This document shows positions 25,170-32,778 of a stretch of 64,000 nt of DNA, one piece after another. This DNA comes from Buttiauxella sp965119215 (GTDB taxonomy: Bacteria; Pseudomonadota; Gammaproteobacteria; Enterobacterales; Enterobacteriaceae), in NCBI GenBank assembly GCA_965119215.1, contig CBCPKK010000034.1, forward strand, positions 1 through 64,000. Direction: 5' to 3'. How positions within the stretch are numbered: position 1 is the first letter of the stretch; the number at the start of each line of letters is the position of its first letter. The translations under genes and the position numbers were made by a program. The notes below the pieces were generated by a model. That model searched no databases. It saw only the letters and a list, made by a program, of their open reading frames with translations, and was not told the DNA's origin.

Positions 25170-25943
25170 ATGGAAGCTTTGCTGGAACACTTTATCACTC
25201 AGTCAGTGGCTTACTCGCTTTTTGCGGTAATGCTGGTGGCTTTTCTGGAATCGCTGGCGCTGGTCGGGCTTATCCTTCCTGGCACAGTCATGATGGCGGG
25301 GCTTGGTGCGCTGATTGGCGGCGGGCAGGTGGGGTTTTATCACGCCTGGGCTGCGGGTATTATTGGTTGCCTGCTGGGCGACTGGATTTCGTTCTGGCTC
25401 GGGGGCCGCTTTAAAGGGCCACTGCATCGCTGGTCGTTTATGAAAAAGAACAAAGCGCTGCTGGATAAAACCGAGCACGCGCTGCACCAGCACAGCATGT
25501 TTACCATTCTGGTTGGCCGCTTTGTTGGCCCGACGCGCCCGCTGGTGCCGATGGTCGCAGGCATGTTAGATCTCCCCGTTTCTAAATTTATCATCCCAAA
25601 TATTATTGGCTGCATCTTCTGGCCGCCGATCTATTTCCTGCCGGGGATTCTGGCGGGTGCGGCGATTGATATTCCTGCGGATATGCAAAGCAGCAGCTTT
25701 AAATGGCTGCTGCTGCTGGTGGCCCTGGTTATCTGGCTGGCGGCGTGGCTTTGTTGGCGCTGGTGGCGTAGCAGCAAAGCAGGCACTGACCGCTTAACGC
25801 AATACTTGCCGCGCACACGTTTGCATTGGTTAGCGCCATTAATGGCGGCGCTGGCAGTAGGCAGTTTTGTTGCGATCCAGATGCACCCGTTAATGCCGAT
25901 TTACCGCACTATCCTTTGGAAAGTGCTCACCGGCCATGCTTAA
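25170..25943 (+). CDS. yabI: DedA-family inner membrane protein YabI
   Basis: The product is 257 aa from the ATG at 25170 (MEALLEHFITQS); the open frame extends 26 codons further up but that part is not protein-like. The DedA/VTT fold shows the reentrant FLESLALVGLILPGTVMMAG segment, then the GDWISFWLG helix and the invariant GRFVGPTRPLVPMVAGM region, plus two or three further membrane helices near the C-terminus. DedA proteins have recently been tied to undecaprenyl phosphate or phospholipid flipping; the exact role of YabI is not settled. Its stop codon overlaps that of thiQ, which converges from the other strand. Confidence 0.96.
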   Translation: MEALLEHFITQSVAYSLFAVMLVAFLESLALVGLILPGTVMMAGLGALIGGGQVGFYHAWAAGIIGCLLGDWISFWLGGRFKGPLHRWSFMKKNKALLDKTEHALHQHSMFTILVGRFVGPTRPLVPMVAGMLDLPVSKFIIPNIIGCIFWPPIYFLPGILAGAAIDIPADMQSSSFKWLLLLVALVIWLAAWLCWRWWRSSKAGTDRLTQYLPRTRLHWLAPLMAALAVGSFVAIQMHPLMPIYRTILWKVLTGHA

Positions 25944-26638
25944 CGGCTGATACCTAACAGTGCCGAGGCACTGGCTTCTCCGCTCAATAACGTTGCCGTG
26001 TCGCCATCCCAGGCGATGCGGCCATCGACCACCACCAGGCATCTTTGCGCAATTCGCGCCGCATCTTCAATACTGTGAGACACCATCAACAGCGTCAGTT
26101 GCTGCTGACGGCACAAGTCATCAAGCAACTGGAGCATTTCCTGGCGCAGCGCCGGATCCAGCGCCGAGAACGGTTCATCCAGCAGCAGAATAGGTTGTTC
26201 GCGCACCAGACAGCGGGCGAGGGCGACACGCTGGCGCTGGCCGCCGGAAAGCTGCGATGGCAGCCTGTCGAGCAAATCACTTATCGCCATTTGGCTGGCA
26301 ATTTTCGTCAGGCGTTCTTGTTGCGTGGCATTGAGTTTAAGGCCGGGATTGAGCCCCAAACCAATGTTCTGGCGCACCGTTAAATGCGTGAAAAGATTGT
26401 TCTCCTGGAACAGCATCGACACCGGGCGTTGCGCCGGAGCGGTACGCGTATGGTCGTCGCCATGCAGCATAATCTGCCCACTGGCAGGAGCCAGAAAACC
26501 GGCAATCAAACTGAGCAGCGTACTTTTCCCCGCCCCGCTCGGCCCGAGCACCGCAACGCGTTCTCCAGTGTTAATCTTCACGGAAAAGCGCATCGGCAAA
26601 TGGTGATAAAGCCAGGTTACATCAGTCAGCGTTAGCAT
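25940..26638 (-). CDS. thiQ: Thiamine/TPP ABC transporter ATPase ThiQ
   Basis: ATP-binding subunit of the ThiBPQ importer for thiamine, thiamine phosphate and TPP. The product is 232 aa from the ATG at 26638 (MLTLTDVTWLYHHLPMRF), which matches E. coli; the frame has seven more codons upstream inside thiP. Walker A is GPSGAGKST near residues 32-40, the Q-loop segment is SMLFQENNLF, the signature is LSGGQRQRVALARC, Walker B is ILLLDEPFSALD, and the H-loop is MVSHSIEDAARI. It overlaps the end of thiP by 17 bases, so it is translationally coupled. Confidence 0.97.
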   Translation of the reverse strand: MLTLTDVTWLYHHLPMRFSVKINTGERVAVLGPSGAGKSTLLSLIAGFLAPASGQIMLHGDDHTRTAPAQRPVSMLFQENNLFTHLTVRQNIGLGLNPGLKLNATQQERLTKIASQMAISDLLDRLPSQLSGGQRQRVALARCLVREQPILLLDEPFSALDPALRQEMLQLLDDLCRQQQLTLLMVSHSIEDAARIAQRCLVVVDGRIAWDGDTATLLSGEASASALLGISR

Positions 26639-28232
26639 GGCGTCCCGGAAGTTTTTCAATCAATGTGAATAAAGCAAAGCACAGTACCAGCAGGATCAAG
26701 GCGGTTACGGCACCATCCTGGCTGCGATATGAACCAATTTGTTGATAGAGATAAAACGGCAGCGTGCGGAAATCGTCATTACCAAACAGCGCCACCACGC
26801 CAAAATCACCAATCGACAGCACGCAGGCAAAAGCCAACGCCTGCGCCAGCGGGCGTTTGAGTGCGCGTAATTCAATGTAACGCAGGCGGTTTAAGCCGCT
26901 GATATTCAGCGACTGGCACAGTTTGTTATAGCGTTCCGCGACATCCAGCATCGGGTTTTCCAGCACTTTCAGCGCGTAAGGAATTGCCATCAGCGCATTG
27001 GTGAAAATCACAATGCCATCCGCCGATTGCGGTAAGCCCACGGTGTTGTTAAGCAGCAGGAAAAAGCCGGTCGCCAGCACAATACCGGGCATCGCCAGAA
27101 TTAACATGCCGCTCAGTTCCAGTGCTTGCCCGGCTAACGCGCGGTTCCGCAGGCGCAATTCACGCGAACTCCACAGCAACATCATCGTGATGACCACGCA
27201 GATTAATCCGGCACCCACGGCAATTCTTAATGAGGTGAACAGCGCCTGCCAGAGAATCGGCTGCGACAACACCGTGTTAAAACCACTATTGATGCCATCA
27301 ATGATTACCGCCAGAAGCGGGGGCAATAACAGCAGCAGTGCGAGCGAAATTAACAGCCCGTCGCACAGTTTGCGGCGCAGATTATCTTGCGGATCACGCC
27401 AGCCTTGCATCTGGCTGATACCCGCGGGAATCGTTTTGCTCAGGCGCTGGCTCATTAACACCAGACCCAAACAGCAAACCATTTGTACCAGTGCGAGCAA
27501 TGCCGCACGAGCGGGATCGTAGTCGTAACTTAGCGCCTGAAAAATAGCCAGTTCGATGGTGGTCGCCTGCGGCCCACCGCCCAGCGAAAGCACGGTGGCA
27601 AAACTTGCGAAACAAAGCATGAAAATCAGGGCGGCAGCAGGAAGGATCTGGCGGCGCAGCCACGGCCATTCGACAAAACGGAAGAAATTCCATCCCTGCA
27701 TCCCAAGCTGGGCGGCAACCTGGCGTTGTTCACTGGGGATGTTTTCTAATGCCTGGAGTAACAGGCGTGTCGCCATCGGCATGTTGAAAAAGACGTGTGC
27801 TAATAAAATGCCTTTTAAACCGTACGGTGAAAACGACCACTCGATTCCCAGCCAGGCACACAAAGAGGCCAGCCAGCCTTCGCGCCCGTACACCGTAAGA
27901 ATACCGAATACTGCCACCAGCACCGGCAAAACCAGCGTCATGGCGCAAAGACGTAATAACGCTAAACGGCCAGGAAAACGGCGGCGATAAAGCGCCCTGG
28001 CAAGAAAGATCGCCGGGAATACGGAAAGGGCAGCCGAGAGAAACGCCTGCCAGAAAGAGAAACGCAGCACGTGCCACAAATAGCTATCCAGCACCAATGC
28101 GCGGATATCCGTTTGCGGCGCGTTAAACCACAGCGCTATAAAAGCCGCCAGGGCTACAGCCACCACGAGTGTGGAAGCCAATAGCCCTGGGAACAACCAG
28201 CCGGGAATTAGCGGCTGACGGCGCGTTGCCAT
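26622..28232 (-). CDS. thiP: Thiamine/TPP ABC transporter permease ThiP
   Basis: The product is 536 aa, a fused double permease of the binding-protein-dependent type with about 12 hydrophobic segments. It has two copies of the EAA-like ATPase-contact loop (around AAQLGMQGWNFFRFVEWPWLR and CQSLNISGLNRLRYIELR). It imports thiamine and its phosphates delivered by ThiB. It overlaps the 3' end of thiB by 25 bases and the 5' end of thiQ by 17 bases, so the three are a tight operon under the TPP riboswitch at 29246-29322. Confidence 0.97.
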   Translation of the reverse strand: MATRRQPLIPGWLFPGLLASTLVVAVALAAFIALWFNAPQTDIRALVLDSYLWHVLRFSFWQAFLSAALSVFPAIFLARALYRRRFPGRLALLRLCAMTLVLPVLVAVFGILTVYGREGWLASLCAWLGIEWSFSPYGLKGILLAHVFFNMPMATRLLLQALENIPSEQRQVAAQLGMQGWNFFRFVEWPWLRRQILPAAALIFMLCFASFATVLSLGGGPQATTIELAIFQALSYDYDPARAALLALVQMVCCLGLVLMSQRLSKTIPAGISQMQGWRDPQDNLRRKLCDGLLISLALLLLLPPLLAVIIDGINSGFNTVLSQPILWQALFTSLRIAVGAGLICVVITMMLLWSSRELRLRNRALAGQALELSGMLILAMPGIVLATGFFLLLNNTVGLPQSADGIVIFTNALMAIPYALKVLENPMLDVAERYNKLCQSLNISGLNRLRYIELRALKRPLAQALAFACVLSIGDFGVVALFGNDDFRTLPFYLYQQIGSYRSQDGAVTALILLVLCFALFTLIEKLPGRHANAD

Positions 28233-29191
28233 TCGCTAATCCAGTTGGCGCGTTGTTTAGAAACGTCTTGTGCACTGTATTCCAGCGTAGTCTGCGGTTT
28301 AACTAACCCGTTAAACCCTTCAGGCAATTTCACATCGGTAACCGGGTACATCCAGTTGCCCGTTGGGATGGTGTTCTGGAAGCCTGGAGAGGTGATGAAT
28401 TTCATGAACTTTTCAGCAAGCTCAGGCTGCTTGCTGGACGCTAAACGGCCCGCAACTTCGACCTGCAAATAATGCCCTTCGCTGAAATTTGCCGCCGCGT
28501 AGTTATCTTTCTTCTCTTCAATGATGTGGTACGCCGGAGAAGTGGTGTAGCTCATTACCAAATCGCCTTCCCCTTTCAGGAACAGGCCATAGGCTTCAGA
28601 CCAGCCTTTGGTTACGGTGACGGTTTTCTTCGCCAGTTTCTGCCACGCTTCTGGCGCTTTATCGCCATACACTTTTTGCATCCACAACAGCAGCCCCAGG
28701 CCTGGCGTACTGGTGCGTGGGTCCTGATAAATCACCTTCCATTTCTGGTCGCTTTCGACCAGTTCTTTCAGGCTTTTTGGCGGGTTTTTCAGTTTGTTTT
28801 TATCGTACACAAAGGCGAAGTAGCCGTAATCGAATGGCACGAAGGTGTTGTTATTCCAGCCGCCTGGGATTTTCAGATTGCTCGTTTCTACATTGCTCGG
28901 TGCAAACAGTTTGGTTTGCGCTGCCGCTTCTAACAGATTGTTATCCAGCCCTAAAACCACATCAGCCTTACTATTTTTACCTTCCATACGCAGACGGTTA
29001 AGCAAGGAAACACCATCTTCCAGCGCGACGAATTTCAGCTCGCAATTGCAGTCAGCTTCAAAGGCTTTTTTTACCGCAGGGCCTGGGCCCCAGTCGGCGG
29101 CAAAGGAGTCGTAGGTATAAACAGTCAGCAGGGGTTTTGCGAAAACAGGGGCTGCGATGAGCGCCAGTAACGGCAGGAATTTTTTGAACAC
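28208..29191 (-). CDS. thiB: Periplasmic thiamine/TPP-binding protein ThiB (TbpA)
   Basis: The product is 327 aa. The start is GTG at 29191, preceded by an AGAGGTG ribosome site; E. coli also uses GTG. A signal peptide covers about residues 1-18 (cleavage near PVFA). The mature protein starts with KPLLTVYTYDSF. Ligand and fold segments include ADWGPGPAVKKAF, DVVLGLDNNLL, PGGWNNNTFVPFDYGYFAFV and SYTTSPAYHIIEEK, all close to E. coli. It is the first gene of the operon and lies directly behind the riboswitch. Confidence 0.98.
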   Translation of the reverse strand: MFKKFLPLLALIAAPVFAKPLLTVYTYDSFAADWGPGPAVKKAFEADCNCELKFVALEDGVSLLNRLRMEGKNSKADVVLGLDNNLLEAAAQTKLFAPSNVETSNLKIPGGWNNNTFVPFDYGYFAFVYDKNKLKNPPKSLKELVESDQKWKVIYQDPRTSTPGLGLLLWMQKVYGDKAPEAWQKLAKKTVTVTKGWSEAYGLFLKGEGDLVMSYTTSPAYHIIEEKKDNYAAANFSEGHYLQVEVAGRLASSKQPELAEKFMKFITSPGFQNTIPTGNWMYPVTDVKLPEGFNGLVKPQTTLEYSAQDVSKQRANWISEWQRAVSR

Positions 29192-29245
29192 TTTGCACCT
29201 CTTGGAATTAGGGGTGGCAAAGGACTTTGAGAATTGAGCCCCAAA

Positions 29246-29322
29246 TCCCTTCGCCGGCGTTATCCGGATCAGGTTCGACGGGTATTATCTCAGCCAGACT
29301 TTCGTCTTAGCACCCCGTTGAG
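29246..29322 (-). promoter_or_regulatory. TPP riboswitch (THI element) of thiBPQ
   Basis: Read on the minus strand the leader has the full TPP aptamer consensus in order: a GGGGTGC helix start, the pyrimidine-sensing CTGAGA, ATACCCG, GAACCTGATC, then CCGGATAACGCCGGCG and AGGGA closing the stem. It begins about 130 bases upstream of the thiB start codon. In E. coli this leader is also known as the small RNA SroA. Binding of TPP should shut off thiBPQ. Confidence 0.96.
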
Positions 29323-29363
29323 AACGCGTGCATTGTAGTGATTTTGTGAATGATGCGAAAGAT

Positions 29364-31022
29364 CTATGGTTCAGGTGGCGCAAACCAGGCTGATTTAAAA
29401 TCGAACCATCCCAACGTGTTCATCCTCACACCGCGCATACTACGTTGCCCTTCAATGCGCAGCCAGTGGTGAATCAGCGGCAAAATATCATTATTTTCAA
29501 CGCGATTCTGGCACCATTCAGGCAGAGAAAGCTCGCCGTTATGCCATTTACGGGTATCTGTTTCCCAGTCAATCGCAATACATTTTTGAATCAGCGGTAC
29601 TTCATAAAGATGAGAATAGAGGGAAAACTCCAGCGGCAGGGTGAAGTTTGCACTGTTGAGCCAGATATCGCTCTCGGCGTCGCCCTGATGCCACTCCTCA
29701 TAACTGACTTCCTGCACGATAAGTTTAATGCCGTGGCGAGCCAGCAACTGCTCCATAACTTTACTGATAGCCCGATGTTCCACGTGATCGCGATAAAACG
29801 TCAGCGTCACCGTTTCAAGACCAGCAGGCTTTTCGAGTACCGGCTGTGGGCGCGTATGGTGCCAGCGCGGGAGTAATCCGTAAGCCGGGAACCAGTATTG
29901 CTGGTGTTGCTCACCCGCGCTATAAAGTAGATGAATAGGTGCCAAAACGTGGCTCATCCAGCGGCGGACTTCGCTATTGCTGCCAGATTTTGAGCGGCTA
30001 TCAAATAAAATGTAGTAACACCCTTCTTCAAGGCGGCTTTCGACGGCTTTTTCACTGTCGGGCATACCGGACAGTTGTACGGCACAACTGACTTCCTCGC
30101 CAATTTCCGGCAGCACCCAGAAATTAACTTCATCAATCAGTGCGCGATAACCAAAGTAATCATCGTAAGCCTGAATTTTCAGCTGGTTATTGTTGTTTCG
30201 CACCACAGAATACGGGCCGGAACCCACTGGCTGGCGGGCAAAATGGCTCAGGGTTTGCCATTCGCGCGGTAGAATCATCGCGTTAACGCTGCCAAGCAGC
30301 CACGGAAGCCAGTTGTCAGGTTGAGAAAGCGTGATATCCAGCGTCCATGCGGTAGGAGAAGTGATTTGCGTGATGTGCGAATAAAGCGGCAGCGCGTTGA
30401 TACGCTGCAAAGATGTCATCACATCCAGCATGTCCAGCTCGCGGCCATGATGAAAATGAACGCCTGGGCGAAGATAAAAACGCCAGTGTAATGGGGAAAT
30501 TTGCTGCCAGTGATGGGCAATATCTGCTTCCAGTTCCCCATTTTCCTCATTTATGCGGATTAAGCCGCTGAAAATTTGCCGGGCAATATGGGTTTCAGAA
30601 CGGCGTAAGGCTGAGCCAGGCAACAGATTCAGCAGTGGGCGATAGTAGAGCACGCGAAGAATATGCCGCCCCTGTCGGAAGCTGCGCCCGAGATGGGAGA
30701 TCAGCATCTGGCGCACTGCGGCTTTATCGCCAACGATCTGCACCAGTTGATCAATACGATCCTGCTCGAGAAGATCTTCTGCCCGCTGTTGCTGGAGCGC
30801 AAGGCCGGTATACAGAAACTCAAGCTTTGATCGCTTGCCACGCCCGGCTTCGGCTTTCCAGCTTAGCCAGCCATTTTCCTGCATCGCACTGAGTAACGTA
30901 CGCATATGGCGACGGGAGCAATTGAGCAGCTCGGCCAAATCATTCAACGTCGTTTCTTGCGGCTTTCCTTCATAGGATTGCCACAAGCGGATGAACTGTT
31001 GCTGCAAACGTGCTGACGACAT
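29364..31022 (-). CDS. sgrR: Glucose-phosphate stress regulator SgrR
   Basis: Activates sgrS and setA when phosphosugars build up. The product is 552 aa. The N-terminal winged-helix domain (about residues 1-110: ETTLNDLAELLNCSRRHMRTLL is the recognition unit) is joined to a solute-binding-protein-like C-terminal domain (SBP family 5 type, GLIRINEENGELEADIAHHW and PVGSGPYSVVRNN), thought to sense a small metabolite. It is divergent from sgrS, with a 67-base gap that must contain both promoters, the conserved arrangement in enterobacteria. Confidence 0.97.
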   Translation of the reverse strand: MSSARLQQQFIRLWQSYEGKPQETTLNDLAELLNCSRRHMRTLLSAMQENGWLSWKAEAGRGKRSKLEFLYTGLALQQQRAEDLLEQDRIDQLVQIVGDKAAVRQMLISHLGRSFRQGRHILRVLYYRPLLNLLPGSALRRSETHIARQIFSGLIRINEENGELEADIAHHWQQISPLHWRFYLRPGVHFHHGRELDMLDVMTSLQRINALPLYSHITQITSPTAWTLDITLSQPDNWLPWLLGSVNAMILPREWQTLSHFARQPVGSGPYSVVRNNNNQLKIQAYDDYFGYRALIDEVNFWVLPEIGEEVSCAVQLSGMPDSEKAVESRLEEGCYYILFDSRSKSGSNSEVRRWMSHVLAPIHLLYSAGEQHQQYWFPAYGLLPRWHHTRPQPVLEKPAGLETVTLTFYRDHVEHRAISKVMEQLLARHGIKLIVQEVSYEEWHQGDAESDIWLNSANFTLPLEFSLYSHLYEVPLIQKCIAIDWETDTRKWHNGELSLPEWCQNRVENNDILPLIHHWLRIEGQRSMRGVRMNTLGWFDFKSAWFAPPEP

Positions 31023-31110
31023 AAAAGAGGAACTCCCGACAGAAACTCATCAATTTAACTTTCCTCATATTACGCCAATAATCATCAACGATGAAAGCGA
31101 GGAGGTACAT

Positions 31111-31272
31111 ATGAAACGGTCGCCAGTGGTTAAGTTTTATCAACAGTATTTTGCCGCAACACAAAGTGTTTCTGCTGGATGGCTGGCTCGCCTGAAAGCC
31201 GAGCAACGTCTGAGAATGCTCGAAGACTTGATGCAGTGGGAGATAACCTCTCAAGTGACCGAAAAGCACTAA
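31111..31272 (+). CDS. sgrT: Glucose uptake inhibitor SgrT, encoded in SgrS
   Basis: The product is 53 aa; it starts MKRSPVVKFYQQYFAATQ and includes WLARLKAEQRLRMLEDLMQW, matching the E. coli SgrT pattern (FYQ-YF-AT ... RL-ML-LMQW). SgrT binds and inhibits the PtsG glucose transporter. The ribosome site GGAGG lies 6 bases before the ATG, stronger than in E. coli, whose SgrT is only 43 aa; here the N-terminus has a few extra residues and the tail EITSQVTEKH is longer. Translation and the RNA's base-pairing role share one transcript. Confidence 0.93.
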   Translation: MKRSPVVKFYQQYFAATQSVSAGWLARLKAEQRLRMLEDLMQWEITSQVTEKH

Positions 31273-31279
31273 CTCGCCG

Positions 31280-31402
31280 TACCCGTCATACTTCAAGTTG
31301 TGGGGGTGTTGGCTGCACTTACTCACCCCAGTCACTTACTTTAGTAAGCTCCTGGGGATTCGTAAGTTTGCCGCCTACCCACAACTCGAATTATTTTGGG
31401 TA
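31280..31402. repeat. ERIC (IRU) element inserted in sgrS
   Basis: The ends form the inverted repeat TACCCGTCATACTTCAAGTT... and ...AACTCGAATTATTTTGGGTA. The central palindrome contains the canonical ERIC pieces CCCCAGTCACTTACTT and AAGCTCCTGGGGATTC. Length is 123 bases including the terminal TA, near the usual 127. The flanks read TCGCCG-TA at the left and TA-CATCATG at the right; removing the element and one TA restores a sequence collinear with E. coli SgrS, so this is a clean insertion at a TA with duplication. Confidence 0.93.
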
Positions 31403-31440
31403 TACATCATGTGTGACTGAGAATTGGTGGTTTTCACCTG

Positions 31441-31469
31441 GCCAGCAGATTATTACTGCTGGCTTTTTT
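31441..31469 (+). terminator. SgrS terminator
   Basis: Arms GCCAGCAG (31441-31448) and CTGCTGGC (31456-31463) with an AT-rich loop are followed by TTTTTT. It is both the intrinsic terminator and the poly-U Hfq site of SgrS. In E. coli some transcripts read through into setA; the 50-base gap to the setA ATG allows the same here. Confidence 0.92.
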
Positions 31470-31520
31470 AGTTTATGCTTTGCGCACTTAACGTACGCTC
31501 GAGCAAAAGGATCTCTCTGC

Positions 31521-32699
31521 ATGGCCTGGTTTCTGACAAAAAGACGACGCCTAAATCCGGTGTACGCTGCATTTATGATCGTCGCCTTCATGATGGGGAT
31601 TGCCGGAGCACTTCAGGCTCCCACTCTTAGCCTGTTTTTAACGCGTGAAGTACAGGTGCGGCCGTTCTGGGTAGGGCTGTTTTACACCGTCAATGCCATC
31701 GCCGGTATTTTGGTGAGCCTGGCACTGGCGAAGCGTTCAGATAACCGGGGCGACAGGCGCAAGCTGATTATGGTGTGCTGTGCCATGGCCGTGGCAAACT
31801 GCATTTTGTTTGCTTTTAACCGCCATTATCTGACGTTAATTACCATTGGCGTCATGTTCGCTTCAATTGCTAACACCGCAATGCCGCAGATTTTTGCTCT
31901 TGCACGCGAATATGCCGACAGCTCCGCGCGTGAAGTGGTGATGTTCAGCTCGATAATGCGTGCGCAGTTGTCGCTTGCCTGGGTCATTGGCCCGCCGTTG
32001 TCGTTCATGCTGGCGTTAAATTACGGCTTCACCACTATGTTTCTTATTGCTGCGGGGATATTTGTTATCTCGCTGGCGCTAATTTTCTTCGCGCTCCCCT
32101 CGGTCAGCAGGATTGAGCAGCCAGCGGATCTAGCGCTGACTCAGGTCAGTGGCTGGAAAGATAAAAATGTGCGTATGCTGTTCATTGCCTCGATGCTGAT
32201 GTGGACATGCAACACCATGTACATCATTGATATGCCGCTATGGGTGAGCAGTGATTTAGGGCTGCCGGAGTCACTGGCAGGGCTGTTGATGGGAACGGCT
32301 GCAGGGCTTGAAATCCCAGCGATGATCCTCGCGGGCTACTACGTAAAACGCTTTGGTAAACGCCGCATGATGGTGATTGCGGTGGCTGCGGGCGTGCTGT
32401 TCTACGTTGGTCTGATTATGTTCCACAGCCGCACGGCGTTGATACTGCTCCAGCTATTTAACGCGGTATTTATTGGGATTGTCGCCGGTATCGGCATGCT
32501 GTGGTTCCAGGATTTAATGCCCGGCAGGCCTGGTTCGGCGACCACTCTGTTTACCAATAGTATTTCGACGGGCGTGATTCTGGCAGGGGTTTTACAAGGG
32601 GCTTTGGCGGAGAGTTTCGGACACCATTCGGTGTACTGGTTGATTGCCGGGCTTTCGGTGCTGGCGCTGATTCTGACCAGTAGAGTGAAGAATATTTAA
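31521..32699 (+). CDS. setA: Sugar efflux transporter SetA
   Basis: A major facilitator exporter of glucose, lactose and glucose analogues. The product is 392 aa from the ATG at 31521 (MAWFLTKRRRLNPVYAAFM), the same length as in E. coli. Twelve membrane segments are expected. The family's DRRKLIMVCCAMA loop between helices 2 and 3 and the second-half KRFGKRRMMVIA loop are present. It belongs to the sgrR regulon. In E. coli the next gene is leuD; here the sequence passes through a palindromic repeat into hemW. Confidence 0.97.
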   Translation: MAWFLTKRRRLNPVYAAFMIVAFMMGIAGALQAPTLSLFLTREVQVRPFWVGLFYTVNAIAGILVSLALAKRSDNRGDRRKLIMVCCAMAVANCILFAFNRHYLTLITIGVMFASIANTAMPQIFALAREYADSSAREVVMFSSIMRAQLSLAWVIGPPLSFMLALNYGFTTMFLIAAGIFVISLALIFFALPSVSRIEQPADLALTQVSGWKDKNVRMLFIASMLMWTCNTMYIIDMPLWVSSDLGLPESLAGLLMGTAAGLEIPAMILAGYYVKRFGKRRMMVIAVAAGVLFYVGLIMFHSRTALILLQLFNAVFIGIVAGIGMLWFQDLMPGRPGSATTLFTNSISTGVILAGVLQGALAESFGHHSVYWLIAGLSVLALILTSRVKNI

Positions 32700-32704
32700 T
32701 GACT

Positions 32705-32775
32705 GTCGGATGTCGCTGCGCTAATCCGACCTAATAAAATCAGTTGTAGGGTGGATTAGCGCAGCGACATCCACC
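32705..32775. repeat. Inverted pair of REP-like palindromic repeats at the setA|hemW junction
   Basis: One unit (32705-32733) begins GTCGGATGTCGCTGCGC and continues TAATCCGACCTA. The second (32747-32775) is close to its reverse complement, beginning TAGGGTGGATTAGCGC and continuing AGCGACATCCACC. They are 13 bases apart, and each has its own internal dyad. This is the BIME/REP-type repeat common between enterobacterial genes. Placed between convergent setA and hemW, it can act as a bidirectional terminator. Confidence 0.8.
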
Positions 32776-32778
32776 AAT

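Larger units (their letters stand above)
31090..31469 (+). ncRNA. sgrS: SgrS small RNA, enlarged by an internal ERIC element
   Basis: SgrS pairs with ptsG mRNA through Hfq and blocks glucose uptake in phosphosugar stress. The 5' end is set at GATGAAAGCGAGG, which resembles the E. coli start; the exact base is inferred. The RNA encodes SgrT (31111-31272). The ptsG-pairing segment GTGTGACTGAGAATTGGTGG (31411-31430) is nearly the same as E. coli's. The 3' hairpin has arms GCCAGCAG/CTGCTGGC (31441-31463) followed by six T, the Hfq-binding terminator. Between sgrT and the pairing segment lies a complete ERIC repeat, so the transcript should be about 380 nt rather than about 227. SgrS was not located by search, only by these matches from memory. 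Confidence 0.88.

Noticed and set aside
30991..31110. N-terminal extension of SgrT by 40 codons in the same frame
   Set aside because: It would read through the sgrS promoter and sgrR start. The internal ATG at 31111 has a strong SD and matches E. coli SgrT.
31280..31402. Reading the ERIC in sgrS as a misplaced intergenic element outside the RNA
   Set aside because: The pairing segment and the terminator lie beyond it and have no other match. The flanks join cleanly when it is removed.
31179..31520. Upstream extension of SetA in the same frame
   Set aside because: It crosses sgrT, the ERIC and the SgrS terminator. The ATG at 31521 gives the exact E. coli protein.
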